A stretch of 64,000 bases of DNA from Roseomonas genomospecies 6 (GCF_008365375.1 NZ_QOKW01000004.1:124001-188000), one strand, 5' to 3'; shown: positions 38,034-46,608, counted from the stretch's first letter. Made by a program: numbers and translations. Notes: generated from the sequence alone by a model not told the origin.

Positions 38034-39989
38034 CTACTCGAAAGACACACGCAGCGGGCTGTCCCCGGCGGGCCAGACGCCGCGGTCCACGGCGCGGGCG
38101 CCCTCGAAGACCAGCCAGCTCTGCCGCCCGTAATGGGGCAGCGGGCGCAGCAGGGCCTGGAGCGCCGCCGCGTCCTCCGCCGCCACCGCCAGCACCGGAC
38201 GCCCCTGCGGGGTTCTCGCGGTCCACACCCGCGCCGTGCCACGCCCGTCGAGGCTGTCCGGCACCGGCGGCAGGCCGAGCCGGGCCAGTAGCCGGTCCAC
38301 CTCCGCCGCCGTCCCGATCACGGCAAGAGGAGCGGCAGGATCGGCGCGATCAAGGTCGGCGCGGTCCGCGGCGGCGATGCGCGGCTTGCCGTCCGCCAGC
38401 CGCTCCGCCAGCGCGCGGGCGGCCTCCGCGGCGGGACCGTCGGCGGCGATGACCGTGGTGGTGGCGTGGTCCAGAGTCACGTCGCGCAGGGTCGGCGGCG
38501 CCTCCCCCGGCGCCAGACGGCGGAACAGCTCGACGTCCGGATCGACCGACAGCGCCAGTGGCCGCGCGGCGGTCGGGACCGTCACGGTGGCCTCGCGCCC
38601 GTCGAGGCGGACGCTGTGCCGCTCCGCCCCCGCCGCCGTCCGCACCTCCACCGGCACGGTCAGACCATAGGCCGGCTCGGTCTGGCGCAGGGTCAGGGTC
38701 ACCCCGTCGCTTCCGGCCTTCGCCCCGGCCAGTTCCAGCGCGGGAGCGCCCACGCGGGTCAGCCATTGCTCGAAGAAGGAACCGAGGTCCCGCCCCGATG
38801 CCGCCTCGAAGGAGCGGCGCAGGTCGTCCCACCCCGCGTCCGCGAAGCGCTTGTCCTCCCAGAAGCGGCGGATGCCGGCGTCGAAGGCGTCCGACCCGAT
38901 TTCGGCGCGCAGCATGTGGAACAGCATCGCCGCCTTGCCGTAGCCGACGATCTGGGCGGCGTCGTGGACCTTGGCGCGGAACTCGGTCAGGGCGGAATCG
39001 CGGCCCGCCGGAAGCGCCGCGTAGTCGCGCAGCCAATCCAGCCGCATCGCCCGCGCCGCGTCCTCGCCCCGCGCCTCCGCCGCCGCGTAGTCGGCCATGA
39101 AGGTGGTCAGCCCCTCCGACCAATTGCCGGGCCAATTGCCTCCCTCGCCCACGCGGACTCCATTCCCCCACCAGTTGTGCAGGATCTCATGGGGCAGAGA
39201 CTGGGCGCGGATGAAGGGCAGCGGCATCACCTGCCGCCCGATGTAGGTCAGCCCCGGAAAGCCCAACCCGACCGGCAGCGGCGCCGACAGGATGGCGAAA
39301 CCGGCGAAGGGATAGGCGCCGATCCGCGCCGCCTGCGCGTCGATGGTTCGGGCACTGAGGTCCAGATAGTCGTCGGCCAGCGCCGCCTGCTCCGGATGGA
39401 AATAGGTGCGCAAGCGAAGATCGCCGTGCCTCCGCTCCGTCACCTGCCACGCCCCGGCGAAGAGCGACGGCTCCTCGACGCTGCGCTCCTCGGCGAAGGT
39501 GGCGGTGTAGCCCGCGCCGTCGCGCGTCTCCTCCAGCAGCCGGCCCGTCGCCACCGCGACGAAGGGCGCCGGCACGCGGACGGTTAGGCGCCAGGAGGGC
39601 GGCCGGCCGCTCTCCGGCATCGGGAGCCAACCGCTTCCCGCGGGCAGATAGGCCCCCTCCGCCCCGCCACCCCCACCGCGCGATTCCGGCGTCAAGGGCG
39701 GGAGCATCCCGGCGTAGCGCAGGCGAAGCTCCCCGCCCCCCTCCCGCACGGTCACCGGCAGGGCGTTGCCGCGCACCGCGACCGGCTTGCCGTCGAGCAG
39801 GGCTTCCTCCACCGCCAGCCCCGGCGCCAGCCGCAGCCGATGCGACCCGGCGGGCAGCCGCAGCCGGTCCTCCACCTCCAGCCGCCGCGCGGCGGGGTCC
39901 AGCGTGACGGTCAGGTCATGGTGCAGGCCGGCGGCCCAGCCGGGCACGGCGGCGAGGATGCCCAGAAGGGCCAGGAGGAAGGTCCGCAT
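38034..39989 (-). CDS. M1-family zinc aminopeptidase-like protein, exported
   Basis: 651 residues with a Sec signal (LLALLGILAAVPGWA). The N-terminal beta domain (about 20-190) is followed by the thermolysin-like domain with HEILHNWWGN (His267, Glu268, His271) and the third-ligand segment NWSEGLTTF (Glu292). Twenty residues separate His271 from Glu292, against the usual eighteen. The classical GAMEN exopeptidase motif is replaced by FPGLTYIG, so the N-terminal amine pocket may differ. The C-terminal ~170 residues resemble no catalytic domain. Probably a periplasmic or outer-membrane peptidase of the M1 group; the substrate is unknown. Confidence 0.82.
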   Translation of the reverse strand: MRTFLLALLGILAAVPGWAAGLHHDLTVTLDPAARRLEVEDRLRLPAGSHRLRLAPGLAVEEALLDGKPVAVRGNALPVTVREGGGELRLRYAGMLPPLTPESRGGGGGAEGAYLPAGSGWLPMPESGRPPSWRLTVRVPAPFVAVATGRLLEETRDGAGYTATFAEERSVEEPSLFAGAWQVTERRHGDLRLRTYFHPEQAALADDYLDLSARTIDAQAARIGAYPFAGFAILSAPLPVGLGFPGLTYIGRQVMPLPFIRAQSLPHEILHNWWGNGVRVGEGGNWPGNWSEGLTTFMADYAAAEARGEDAARAMRLDWLRDYAALPAGRDSALTEFRAKVHDAAQIVGYGKAAMLFHMLRAEIGSDAFDAGIRRFWEDKRFADAGWDDLRRSFEAASGRDLGSFFEQWLTRVGAPALELAGAKAGSDGVTLTLRQTEPAYGLTVPVEVRTAAGAERHSVRLDGREATVTVPTAARPLALSVDPDVELFRRLAPGEAPPTLRDVTLDHATTTVIAADGPAAEAARALAERLADGKPRIAAADRADLDRADPAAPLAVIGTAAEVDRLLARLGLPPVPDSLDGRGTARVWTARTPQGRPVLAVAAEDAAALQALLRPLPHYGRQSWLVFEGARAVDRGVWPAGDSPLRVSFE

Positions 39990-40031
39990 GCCCTTCCAAT
40001 ATATGGCTTGGGCTGCGCCGCGCCAGCCGCC

Positions 40032-40670
40032 TCAACCGGCCCGCGCGCGCACCGCGGCCAGCAGGCTGCACAGGCCGCGGTCGTGGATGCCGATGGCCTC
40101 CAGATGGGCGACCGTGTTGGCGAGATAGTCCAGGTTCGGACCGCGCTCCCCCCGGCATCCGGCGATGCGCTCCGCCATGGTGGTCTCGTCCATGCAGCCG
40201 CAATATTGCCGGTGGCGGCGGTCCACCACGAAGGTGCAGGCGGTGACCGGCGTCCCGCCGTCGCGCGGGCGGACGGGCAGCAGCTTCGGGCGGTAGACGC
40301 GGTTCAGCATCTCCCGGTCCCACAGATAATCCAGCGTCTCGGGCACCCGCTCCGCCGCCACGCGGAAGACGATCCCCCGGCAGGAGCCGCCGCGGTCCAG
40401 CCCCAGCACGAGGCCGGGCCGCTCCGGCGTGCCGCGGTAGCGGTGGGATGACACGCAGAAACGGCGGTGGTAACCGCCCAGAACCGCCGGGTGACGCTCC
40501 AGAAAGGGAAATTCCGGGTTCCACATCAGGGACCCGTAGGCGAAGACCCACAGGTCGGCGCCGGGTGTCACGGCGATGTCGGCGGACCAGGAAGAGTTGG
40601 ATGGTGCCGGACGCGGCGCCGGTGCATCGACCGGAAGCTCGGCAACAGGCGATTGCGTATCGAGCAGCAT
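40032..40670 (-). CDS. ChaC-like gamma-glutamylcyclotransferase
   Basis: 212 residues. LWVFAYGSLMWNPEFPFLER is the glycine-rich substrate-binding start of the ChaC group, followed by GYHRRFCVSSHRYRGTPERP, GLVLGLDRGGSCRGIVFRV and YLANTVAHLEAIGIHD. The catalytic glutamate of the family is in the WDREML helix or near it. These enzymes split glutathione (and related gamma-glutamyl compounds) to 5-oxoproline and Cys-Gly. The first ~35 residues are a Pro/Ala-rich extension with low similarity. It is a single gene with about 40 bases to the M1 gene. Confidence 0.85.
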   Translation of the reverse strand: MLLDTQSPVAELPVDAPAPRPAPSNSSWSADIAVTPGADLWVFAYGSLMWNPEFPFLERHPAVLGGYHRRFCVSSHRYRGTPERPGLVLGLDRGGSCRGIVFRVAAERVPETLDYLWDREMLNRVYRPKLLPVRPRDGGTPVTACTFVVDRRHRQYCGCMDETTMAERIAGCRGERGPNLDYLANTVAHLEAIGIHDRGLCSLLAAVRARAG

Positions 40671-40769
40671 GACCCTTAAGCAATGCAGCGTGCGCCGACT
40701 GGTGGCGACGCGGTGAATGCTAGCACGGCCCCTGGCCGCCCGCTATAAGGTGGGTGCCATAAAACGGAA

Positions 40770-41792
40770 ATGCCACAGATGCGCGTTCGGAAGATCCTGG
40801 GCTTTGCCGTTCTTGCCCTTGCCCTGCTGGCCGGCGCCTATTCGGTCTGGTGGTGGCAGGCGGCGTCGGCGGTGGAGCGCGGCGTGCTCGCCTGGATGGA
40901 CGAGCAGCGGGCCGCGGGCGCGGTGGCGGCTCATGGCGGGCTGAGCGTCGGCGGCTATCCCTTCACCATCCGCGCCGCGCTGGAGACGCCGCACCTCGCC
41001 ACCCGCGACGCGGAGTGGCGGGGCGCCCGGCTGGTGGCGGAAGCCCCGCCCTGGAACCACACCCACATCGCGCTGTCCCTGCCCGGCGAGCAGCGCGTGA
41101 CGGTGGTGCAGGCGAACCAGCCGCCCTTCACGCTGGTCGCCCGCGACGGGGGCCAAGGGCATGTCGGCCTCACCCTGACTGGCCAGCCGGTTGAGGCGCG
41201 GCTCACCTTCACGAATCTCGTGGCGCAGCCGGACGCCTTGCCCGTCCCCATCGCCGCGCTGGACCTGACCGCCTCCCAGCCCGCCGAACCGCCGGCCAGC
41301 CACACCGACACCGGCCTGTCCGTCACTCTGGAGGCCCGCGGCGCCACCCTGCCCGACGGCACGCCGGACTCGCTGGGCCGCGAGGTGCAGCGGCTCCTGC
41401 TGACCGCGCGCATCCTCGGCCAGCCGCCGAAACCGGAGCCGGCCAGCCTGTCCGCCTGGAGCCGCGACGGCGGCACGCTCCAACTCGACGGGCTGAACCT
41501 GGATTGGGGACCGCTGAAGCTGGCGATGAACGGCACGCTGGCGCTGGATGCCGCCTTGCAGCCGCAAGCCGCGCTGACGGCGGAGGTGCGCGGGTTCCAG
41601 GCGGTTCTGGACGCGCTTCAGGGCCTGTTCCGGCCCAAGGATCTGGCGATGGCCCGCACCATGCTGGGCCTGCTGGCCCGCCCCGCCGGGCCGGATGGCG
41701 AGCCGGTGCTGACCGCCCCGGTCACCGTGCAGAACCGCGGGTTGTTCCTCGGCCCGCTGAAGGTCGCGGCGCTGCCGGCGGTGGTCTGGTAG
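40770..41792 (+). CDS. DUF2125 domain protein, membrane-anchored
   Basis: 340 residues. One N-terminal membrane anchor (about 8-30), then a periplasmic beta-rich body with YPFTIRAALETPHLA, LTLTGQPVEARLTF and the C-terminal VTVQNRGLFLGPLKVAALP, typical of DUF2125 proteins of Alphaproteobacteria. The fold resembles AsmA/YdgA-like lipid-handling proteins as far as the pattern shows, but no function is established. A second ATG three codons on (MRVRKILG) is possible. The promoter region to the left is shared with the divergent ChaC gene. Confidence 0.72.
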   Translation: MPQMRVRKILGFAVLALALLAGAYSVWWWQAASAVERGVLAWMDEQRAAGAVAAHGGLSVGGYPFTIRAALETPHLATRDAEWRGARLVAEAPPWNHTHIALSLPGEQRVTVVQANQPPFTLVARDGGQGHVGLTLTGQPVEARLTFTNLVAQPDALPVPIAALDLTASQPAEPPASHTDTGLSVTLEARGATLPDGTPDSLGREVQRLLLTARILGQPPKPEPASLSAWSRDGGTLQLDGLNLDWGPLKLAMNGTLALDAALQPQAALTAEVRGFQAVLDALQGLFRPKDLAMARTMLGLLARPAGPDGEPVLTAPVTVQNRGLFLGPLKVAALPAVVW

Positions 41793-41834
41793 GGGGCGCT
41801 TTGCCCCACCCTTCCCACGCTTTGCGTGGACCCC

Positions 41835-41908
41835 TTCCCTCCCCGCTTTCGCAAGGGAGGGAGAATAGTCCCCTCCCCTGCGTCAGCGGGGGAGGGTTAG
41901 GGAGGGGG
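41835..41908. repeat. Pair of GC-rich extragenic palindromes
   Basis: TCCCTCCCC...GGGAGGGA followed by CCCCTCCCC...GGGGGAGGG. Same family as the elements after dctM, acnB and the 50204 gene; here two lie side by side after a plus-strand stop. Confidence 0.5.
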
Positions 41909-41931
41909 CAAGACGTCGCGACGCGACAACC

Positions 41932-43191
41932 TCACGCCGCCTTCAGCATCCCCTGCATGTCCTCGTAGGACGGCAGATGGTCCAGCTTGCCGACCGCGGA
42001 CACCGCCATCGGCCCGGCGAAGACGCGGTTGGCCGCCGCCGCCACGTCCTCCGGCGTCACGGCGTCGATGCGCTCGAAGATTTGCTCGATGGTCCGGATC
42101 TCCCCGGTGCGCAGCAGGGTGCGGGCGAAGCGGTCGGCGCGGCGCATCGTCGATTCCAGCGACTTGCCCACTGAAAAGCGCATCTGTTCCTTCGACCGCT
42201 CAAGCTCCACCGCGGTCACGCCGTCGCGGGCCTTGCGAAGCTCCTCGAAGAAGACCGGCACGAGTTCCGCCACCTCTTCCGGCCCGGTGCCGGCGTAGAA
42301 GCTGAGCGCCCCGCCGTCCGCATACTGGATGGGGGCTGCGTAGACCGAATAGACCAGCCCGCGCTTCTCGCGGATCTCCTGGAACAGGCGGGAGGTCATG
42401 CCGCCGCCCAGGATGTTGGCGAGGTGGCGCAGCGCGTAGCTCGCGGAATCCTCCGTGCCGACGCCGGGGAAGGCGGCCATGAAATGCACCTGCTCCGCGT
42501 CGCGCTTCAAAAGCGCCGCCCCGCCCTTGTTGACGACCGTCTCGTGGAAGGGGTCGTCCTTGGCGGTCAGATGGCCGAACAGCGCTTCCGCGCGGCGCAC
42601 CACCGTGCCGTGATCGACGTTGCCGGACACCACGTAGACCATGCGGCGCGGGTCGTAGTGGGACACGTAATCGAACAGATGCTCGCGCCCGAAGCCCGCG
42701 ACGTTCTCCTTCGGGCCGAGGATCGGGCGACCCAGAGCCTGCCCGTCGAAGGCGGTGCGGCGCAGCGCCTCGTAGACCACGTCCTCCGGCTCGTCGGCGT
42801 AGCGGCCGATCTCCTGGATGACCACGCCGCGCTCCTTCTCCACCTCCTCTTCCGGGAAGACGGAGTTCAGCACGATGTCGCCGATGATCTCGCAGGACAC
42901 ATCGACGTGCTTGGCAGCCATCTGCGTGTAGTAGGCGGTGACGTCGTAGTCGGTGTAGGCGTTGAACTCGCCGCCGCGGTTCTCGATCTCCAAAGCGATG
43001 CCCAGCGCGTCACGGCTTTCCGTGCCCTTGAAGATCATGTGCTCCAGGAAATGGGCGATGCCGTTCACCGCGGGCCGTTCGTTGCGCGCCCCGACTCCGA
43101 CCCACACGCCGCTGGTCACCGTGCCGAGATGAGGCAGGTGGTCCGTCAGCACGCGGAAGCCGTTGGCAAGGGTGGTCAGTTGGATCGTCAC
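41932..43191 (-). CDS. M16-family zinc peptidase (processing-peptidase-like)
   Basis: 419 residues. The inverted zinc motif is HFLEH (His47, Glu50, His51) in NGIAHFLEHMIFKGT, and the third-ligand region VEKERGVVIQEI lies about 75 residues on. The C-terminal half has LANILGGGMTSRLFQEIREK with the glycine loop and YSVYA text of M16B proteins. It resembles the bacterial relatives of the mitochondrial processing peptidase beta subunit, common in Alphaproteobacteria. No signal peptide, so it is probably cytoplasmic. It digests short peptides or signal remnants. Three 15-bp repeats lie in its leader. Confidence 0.88.
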   Translation of the reverse strand: MTIQLTTLANGFRVLTDHLPHLGTVTSGVWVGVGARNERPAVNGIAHFLEHMIFKGTESRDALGIALEIENRGGEFNAYTDYDVTAYYTQMAAKHVDVSCEIIGDIVLNSVFPEEEVEKERGVVIQEIGRYADEPEDVVYEALRRTAFDGQALGRPILGPKENVAGFGREHLFDYVSHYDPRRMVYVVSGNVDHGTVVRRAEALFGHLTAKDDPFHETVVNKGGAALLKRDAEQVHFMAAFPGVGTEDSASYALRHLANILGGGMTSRLFQEIREKRGLVYSVYAAPIQYADGGALSFYAGTGPEEVAELVPVFFEELRKARDGVTAVELERSKEQMRFSVGKSLESTMRRADRFARTLLRTGEIRTIEQIFERIDAVTPEDVAAAANRVFAGPMAVSAVGKLDHLPSYEDMQGMLKAA

Positions 43192-43221
43192 ACAGGGTCT
43201 CCTGGTAGGGCACGGGGCCGT

Positions 43222-43266
43222 CCGAGAAAAAGGGGGCCGCGAAAAAGGGGTCCGCGAAAAAGGGCG
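43222..43266. repeat. 15-bp tandem repeat (3 copies) upstream of the M16 gene
   Basis: CCGAGAAAAAGGGGG, CCGCGAAAAAGGGGT and CCGCGAAAAAGGGCG follow one another 31-75 bases upstream of the M16 ATG. The repeats place A5G3-5 tracts at 15-bp spacing. Confidence 0.9.
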
Positions 43267-43320
43267 TCGTCATGACGTGGGATGCCGTCCGCGCAGGAAC
43301 AATGCCCGGCGAGGCGAGGT

Positions 43321-43350
43321 CAAGCGGACACAGTTCAAGCGGACACAGTT
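43321..43350. repeat. 15-bp tandem repeat (2 copies)
   Basis: CAAGCGGACACAGTT occurs twice in direct succession between the M16 gene and the 55-residue gene. Confidence 0.95.
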
Positions 43351-43360
43351 CAGGCGGGCG

Positions 43361-43528
43361 TCAGCCCCGCGGCGGCGCGAGGGCGGCGCTGAGGGCGCGG
43401 CGGTTGCGGTGGGCGCGCATCAGCAGCGGGGCCGGAACGTTGCCCGGCACCAGCAGGCGCCCGCCCGGCAGCAACCGCACGCCGTGCCGTTCCAGTTCGT
43501 TCAGCAGCTCCGCCGTTGATCTGCGCAT
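43361..43528 (-). CDS. 55-residue protein resembling a TubC N-terminal docking domain
   Basis: A short gene with a strong ribosome site, GGAGG six bases before the ATG. The product begins MRRSTAELLNELERHGVRLL, continues GGRLLVPGNVPAPLLMRAHR and ends with NRRALSAALAPPRG. The order helix, V-R-L strand, G-R-L-x-V strand, then helix ending in R-x-x-L resembles stand-alone TubC-type docking domains, first known from hybrid PKS/NRPS subunits and also found as orphan small proteins. No megasynthase is nearby. An operator-like dyad lies about 50 bases upstream. The assignment is by pattern only. Confidence 0.5.
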   Translation of the reverse strand: MRRSTAELLNELERHGVRLLPGGRLLVPGNVPAPLLMRAHRNRRALSAALAPPRG

Positions 43529-43577
43529 GGTCGTCCTCCGCCGACGAGATTTTCACGGTTCCCATCATGGCGGAGAA

Positions 43578-43599
43578 AACCGATAGGATCTATTCGGTT
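43578..43599. promoter_or_regulatory. Operator-like dyad upstream of the 55-residue gene
   Basis: AACCGA at the left and TCGGTT at the right flank a partly symmetric AGGATCT centre (16 of 22 positions symmetric). It lies in an AT-richer stretch where the promoter of the small gene would be. Confidence 0.35.
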
Positions 43600-43643
43600 C
43601 ATCCTATTCCATCGATAGACATCACCTATGAACGCCGACCGGT

Positions 43644-44414
43644 TCAGTGACGGGTTTTCAGCGCCGAGAGGCGGTCGGACAAGCTGCTGGGCGCCGGCTT
43701 TGCTCCCGTCGCGGCATCGAGCGCGGCCTTGATGTGGGGATCGTCCTCCTCCGGCTTGGACGGCTTCAGCAGGTCGGCCTTGGCGCTGGATGCCTCCGCC
43801 CGGGCGAGGTCGCGGGCCGCGGCGTCCTGCATCGCCTTCAGCGCGGTGCCGAGACTGGAGGTGGCGCTGCTCAGCCCCGCCGCCTGCCGGGCCGCCTCCG
43901 CCCGCTGCTGGGCCATGTCGCGCTGCTGGGCGGCGCGACCCATGTCGCGTTCGGCCCGCTGCAACGCGCTGCGCGCGGCCTTCAGCTTGCCACCGGCCTC
44001 GGCGTAGGTCTTTTCCAGCATGGTCAGGAAGTCGCGCGCGTCGTGGGCGTCCTGCTCCTCCCGGTCGATCTCCGGGGCCATCTGCTCCAGCATCCCGACC
44101 AGCGTCTCCAGGCTCTGCTGAAGCTGGGCCTTGCGTCCGGCGTCGGTCTCCGCCTCCATCTGCCGCTGAAGATGCTCGGCGGCGGTCATACGCTGACGGG
44201 AGAGCTGGAGGATGGCCTCCGCCTCCTTTTGCTCCTTCTCATAGGCGGCGCGCGCCTGCGCGACTTGAAGGCCGAGACTGTCCAGATGCTCTTCCATCGT
44301 GCGCAGTTCGGCCTCCGTTGCGGCCTTCGGGTCCCAGCGGACCAGGGCTTCCACCGCCGACTGGACGGCCTGATCGGTCTTCACCCCGACGAGGTTGCGG
44401 ATGAACGAGATCAT
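43644..44414 (-). CDS. PspA/IM30-family coiled-coil protein (YjfJ-like)
   Basis: 256 residues, nearly all helical. The N-terminus MISFIRNLVGVKTDQAVQSA and the long charged coiled coils (about 35-190, rich in Ala, Gln, Glu and Arg) fit the PspA/IM30 family, closest by context to YjfJ. The C-terminal tail is Pro/Lys/Asp rich. PspA-type proteins bind stressed inner membranes. The neighbours upstream on the same strand are a DUF350 (YjfL-like) and a DUF2491 (YjfK-like) gene, the set that accompanies YjfJ in E. coli, which supports the call. Gaps are only about 30 bases, so one operon is likely. Confidence 0.75.
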   Translation of the reverse strand: MISFIRNLVGVKTDQAVQSAVEALVRWDPKAATEAELRTMEEHLDSLGLQVAQARAAYEKEQKEAEAILQLSRQRMTAAEHLQRQMEAETDAGRKAQLQQSLETLVGMLEQMAPEIDREEQDAHDARDFLTMLEKTYAEAGGKLKAARSALQRAERDMGRAAQQRDMAQQRAEAARQAAGLSSATSSLGTALKAMQDAAARDLARAEASSAKADLLKPSKPEEDDPHIKAALDAATGAKPAPSSLSDRLSALKTRH

Positions 44415-44445
44415 GGTTGCGGTTCCTCTCCGTTGCGGCGGGTCT

Positions 44446-44871
44446 TCACCCCGCCATGGCTCCGGCGTTCAGCAGCGCGATGGCGATCTGGAGCCCGGCC
44501 AGCGCCGTGCCCGCGGCGACGTTGCCGGATTCGATCATCGTGCGCAGGTCGCGGAACAGCCGGATGGCGATCAGGAAGGTAATCAACTGCAGAAGCAGGG
44601 CAATCGCTCCCCAGATCAGGATGTCCACAAGGACGAGGCTGGTCGCCAGCGTCGCCGCCAACGGGATCGCCAGCGCCACCACCGTGCCGCCCAGCACCAC
44701 GCCGGCCGCCTGGTTGCCGCTCGCCAGCAGGTCACGCTCGTGCAGCGGCGTGACCGCGACATAGACGGCCACCCCGATCAGGAACAGGGCCAGGGTCGCC
44801 CCGAAGTGCAGAAGCAGCAGCGGCAGGCCGGATTCGAGGCCCTGCAGGATTTGCGCGACGCTGGTGTCCAT
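44446..44871 (-). CDS. DUF350 membrane protein (YjfL-like)
   Basis: 141 residues from MDTSVAQILQGLESG with GGAAG upstream; an ATG four codons earlier is possible. Four membrane helices and the DUF350 text are visible: ALFLIGVAVYVAVTPLHERD, GNQAAGVVLGGTVVALAIPL, then ILIWGAIALLLQLITFLIA and GNVAAGTALAGLQIAIALLN. DUF350 modules occur in pairs in some proteins; here two half-repeats are visible, each with a GNxAAG motif. The function is unknown; membrane stress is suggested by the PspA-like neighbour. Confidence 0.82.
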   Translation of the reverse strand: MDTSVAQILQGLESGLPLLLLHFGATLALFLIGVAVYVAVTPLHERDLLASGNQAAGVVLGGTVVALAIPLAATLATSLVLVDILIWGAIALLLQLITFLIAIRLFRDLRTMIESGNVAAGTALAGLQIAIALLNAGAMAG

Positions 44872-44910
44872 GGTGTCTTCCATCCGGGCTGGCGGGATCG
44901 GGCGAGAGGT

Positions 44911-46608
44911 TCAGGCGAGCGATAGGGAGGCGGGGTTGACGTCGATGCCGGCGCGGACCTCCACCCACGCCTCGCCGCCGTCCTCCACCGCCGTGACCAG
45001 CACATATTCGGTCAGGGGCGCGGGGTCGGCGGCGCCGGTGGGGGCCGCGTAGAGCATGGCGGTCAGGCGGCGCGTGCGGCTGCCGCGGTGGTCGGTCAGC
45101 GTCTCGTCGAAAGTGATTGGGGCGACGCGGGACGCGCCGGGCGACCACAGCCGCCCGTACAGCTTTCCGTCCTTGGTCTGGAATTGCGGGTAGCCGATCA
45201 TCCCGTCGGCAGGGTCCAGCCAGAAGCCCCATTCCTCGTTGTCGGTGGGGTGCACCTCGTCCAGGACGGAGAACCAGCGGCATTCGTCCGGCGCTCCGCC
45301 GGCCCCCAGATGAAGCTGGTAGAAGCCGCGCCCGCCCGGAAGATACAGCCGGTGCAGAGTGACGCCGCCGCCCGTCAGCGTGCCGACGGCCTCGACGCTG
45401 ACCATCGAGCCGGCCCCCTCCGGCGCCGCGGCCTTGATCGCCCCGCCGCCCAGCAGGAAGGGGGTGGGATCGGGCGTCAGCGTCATGCCCACGCGGAACA
45501 GCGACGGCTCGTAGGACGCGCCGGTGGCCTTGGCCTTGACGATGCCGGCGGCGGTGCTGGCGGCTGTGCTCCAGGGAGAACGGGTCATGGCGGAACCTCC
45601 GGGCCGGGAACCGGACGAGCGGCGGCGGCGCAGGACGGTCACCGCAACCACCATTCCTCCGACAAGCAGAATCAGAAGGAGCAAGGTGCCCAGGCCGCCC
45701 CCGGAGTCCTTCGAGGGTGCCTCGGGCGCGGCTTGCGCGACGTCGCGCGGGATGTCCGGCGGCAGGTAGTTGGGGTCGCTCGGTCGGTCCTCCTGCGCGC
45801 GAAGGCGGGTGTCGAGATCGTCCAGGCGCCTTCGCAGATCGGGATCGTCCTGCGCGCGCCGTTCCGCCTCGGCGCGCCACTCCGCATAGCCGGGGTCGTT
45901 CCGGTGGTTGTGGAACCAATCGGCGTAGCCGGGGCGCGACAGGTTATCGAGCAGGAACCAGAGGAACAGCCCATTCCACAGGCCGAAGCTGGAACGGCTG
46001 CCGGAGGCCCAGCCCGGCGGGCGCCAGCCGCCGTACCAGCCGCCCGGCCCATAGCCGCCGGTGCGCCGCTGCCCCCAGCCCGAGCCGGAGCCCCAGCCAC
46101 CGCCGCCCTGCCACCCCCCTCCTCCGCCCCAGCCGGACCCGGAAGCGGACCCGGAACCGGACCCGGCGGGCGGTGCGGTGACCGGCGGGGTGCGCTGCTG
46201 CTGCTGTTGCGCGCGGTAGCGGTCCAGCGCCTCGCCGCTCGACCGCCGCGACACGCCCAGGTCGCCGCCGCCGGACGGCGCCCCGCCGGGAAGGCCGAAG
46301 GACGGCCCGCCCTGGGGACGGCTGTAGCCACCGCTGCCGGCGGAGGGTGCGCGCGACGGGGCGGAGCGGGTGGAGAAGGACGGGGTGCGCACGGACGGAC
46401 GGCTGTAGCCCCCGCTGGAGCTTCGCCCCCCGCCGGCCCGCGCCTCCGCCGCCTGCGGCCAGAGCAGCGCGGCAGAGGCCGCGGCCAGCCCGGCGGGCGC
46501 CGCTGCGGGAATCGCGGACGGCAGCGGGTGGAGCGGAGCCAGCGCCAGAAGGACGCTCAGGAACCGGGCGATGATCCGGCGTCGAAGGGGCATGGAGCCA
46601 AGGGGCAT
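44911..46608 (-). CDS. Membrane protein fused in frame to a DUF2491 (YjfK-like) domain
   Basis: One uninterrupted frame of 565 residues from MPLGSMPLRRRIIARFLSVL. The N-terminal part has a signal-like helix, a Ser/Gly/Trp-rich low-complexity stretch (about 65-200), a membrane helix near FGLWNGLFLWFLLDNL, a charged helix with DDPDLRRRLDDLDTRL, and a second membrane helix LGTLLLLILLVGGMVVAVTV. The C-terminal 225 residues are a DUF2491/YjfK domain beginning MTRSPWSTAASTAAGIVKAK. At that internal ATG (45588) there is a GGAGG seven bases upstream, so translation may also start there and give free YjfK-like protein. No stop separates the two parts. It probably belongs to the operon with the YjfL- and YjfJ-like genes. 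Confidence 0.65.
   Translation of the reverse strand: MPLGSMPLRRRIIARFLSVLLALAPLHPLPSAIPAAAPAGLAAASAALLWPQAAEARAGGGRSSSGGYSRPSVRTPSFSTRSAPSRAPSAGSGGYSRPQGGPSFGLPGGAPSGGGDLGVSRRSSGEALDRYRAQQQQQRTPPVTAPPAGSGSGSASGSGWGGGGGWQGGGGWGSGSGWGQRRTGGYGPGGWYGGWRPPGWASGSRSSFGLWNGLFLWFLLDNLSRPGYADWFHNHRNDPGYAEWRAEAERRAQDDPDLRRRLDDLDTRLRAQEDRPSDPNYLPPDIPRDVAQAAPEAPSKDSGGGLGTLLLLILLVGGMVVAVTVLRRRRSSGSRPGGSAMTRSPWSTAASTAAGIVKAKATGASYEPSLFRVGMTLTPDPTPFLLGGGAIKAAAPEGAGSMVSVEAVGTLTGGGVTLHRLYLPGGRGFYQLHLGAGGAPDECRWFSVLDEVHPTDNEEWGFWLDPADGMIGYPQFQTKDGKLYGRLWSPGASRVAPITFDETLTDHRGSRTRRLTAMLYAAPTGAADPAPLTEYVLVTAVEDGGEAWVEVRAGIDVNPASLSLA

Noticed and set aside
43010..43273. Small frame with FFADP-type repeats over the 15-bp repeats upstream of the M16 gene
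   Set aside because: The repeats are translated only because the unit is a multiple of three; the frame runs out of phase into the M16 gene, and no ribosome site precedes it.
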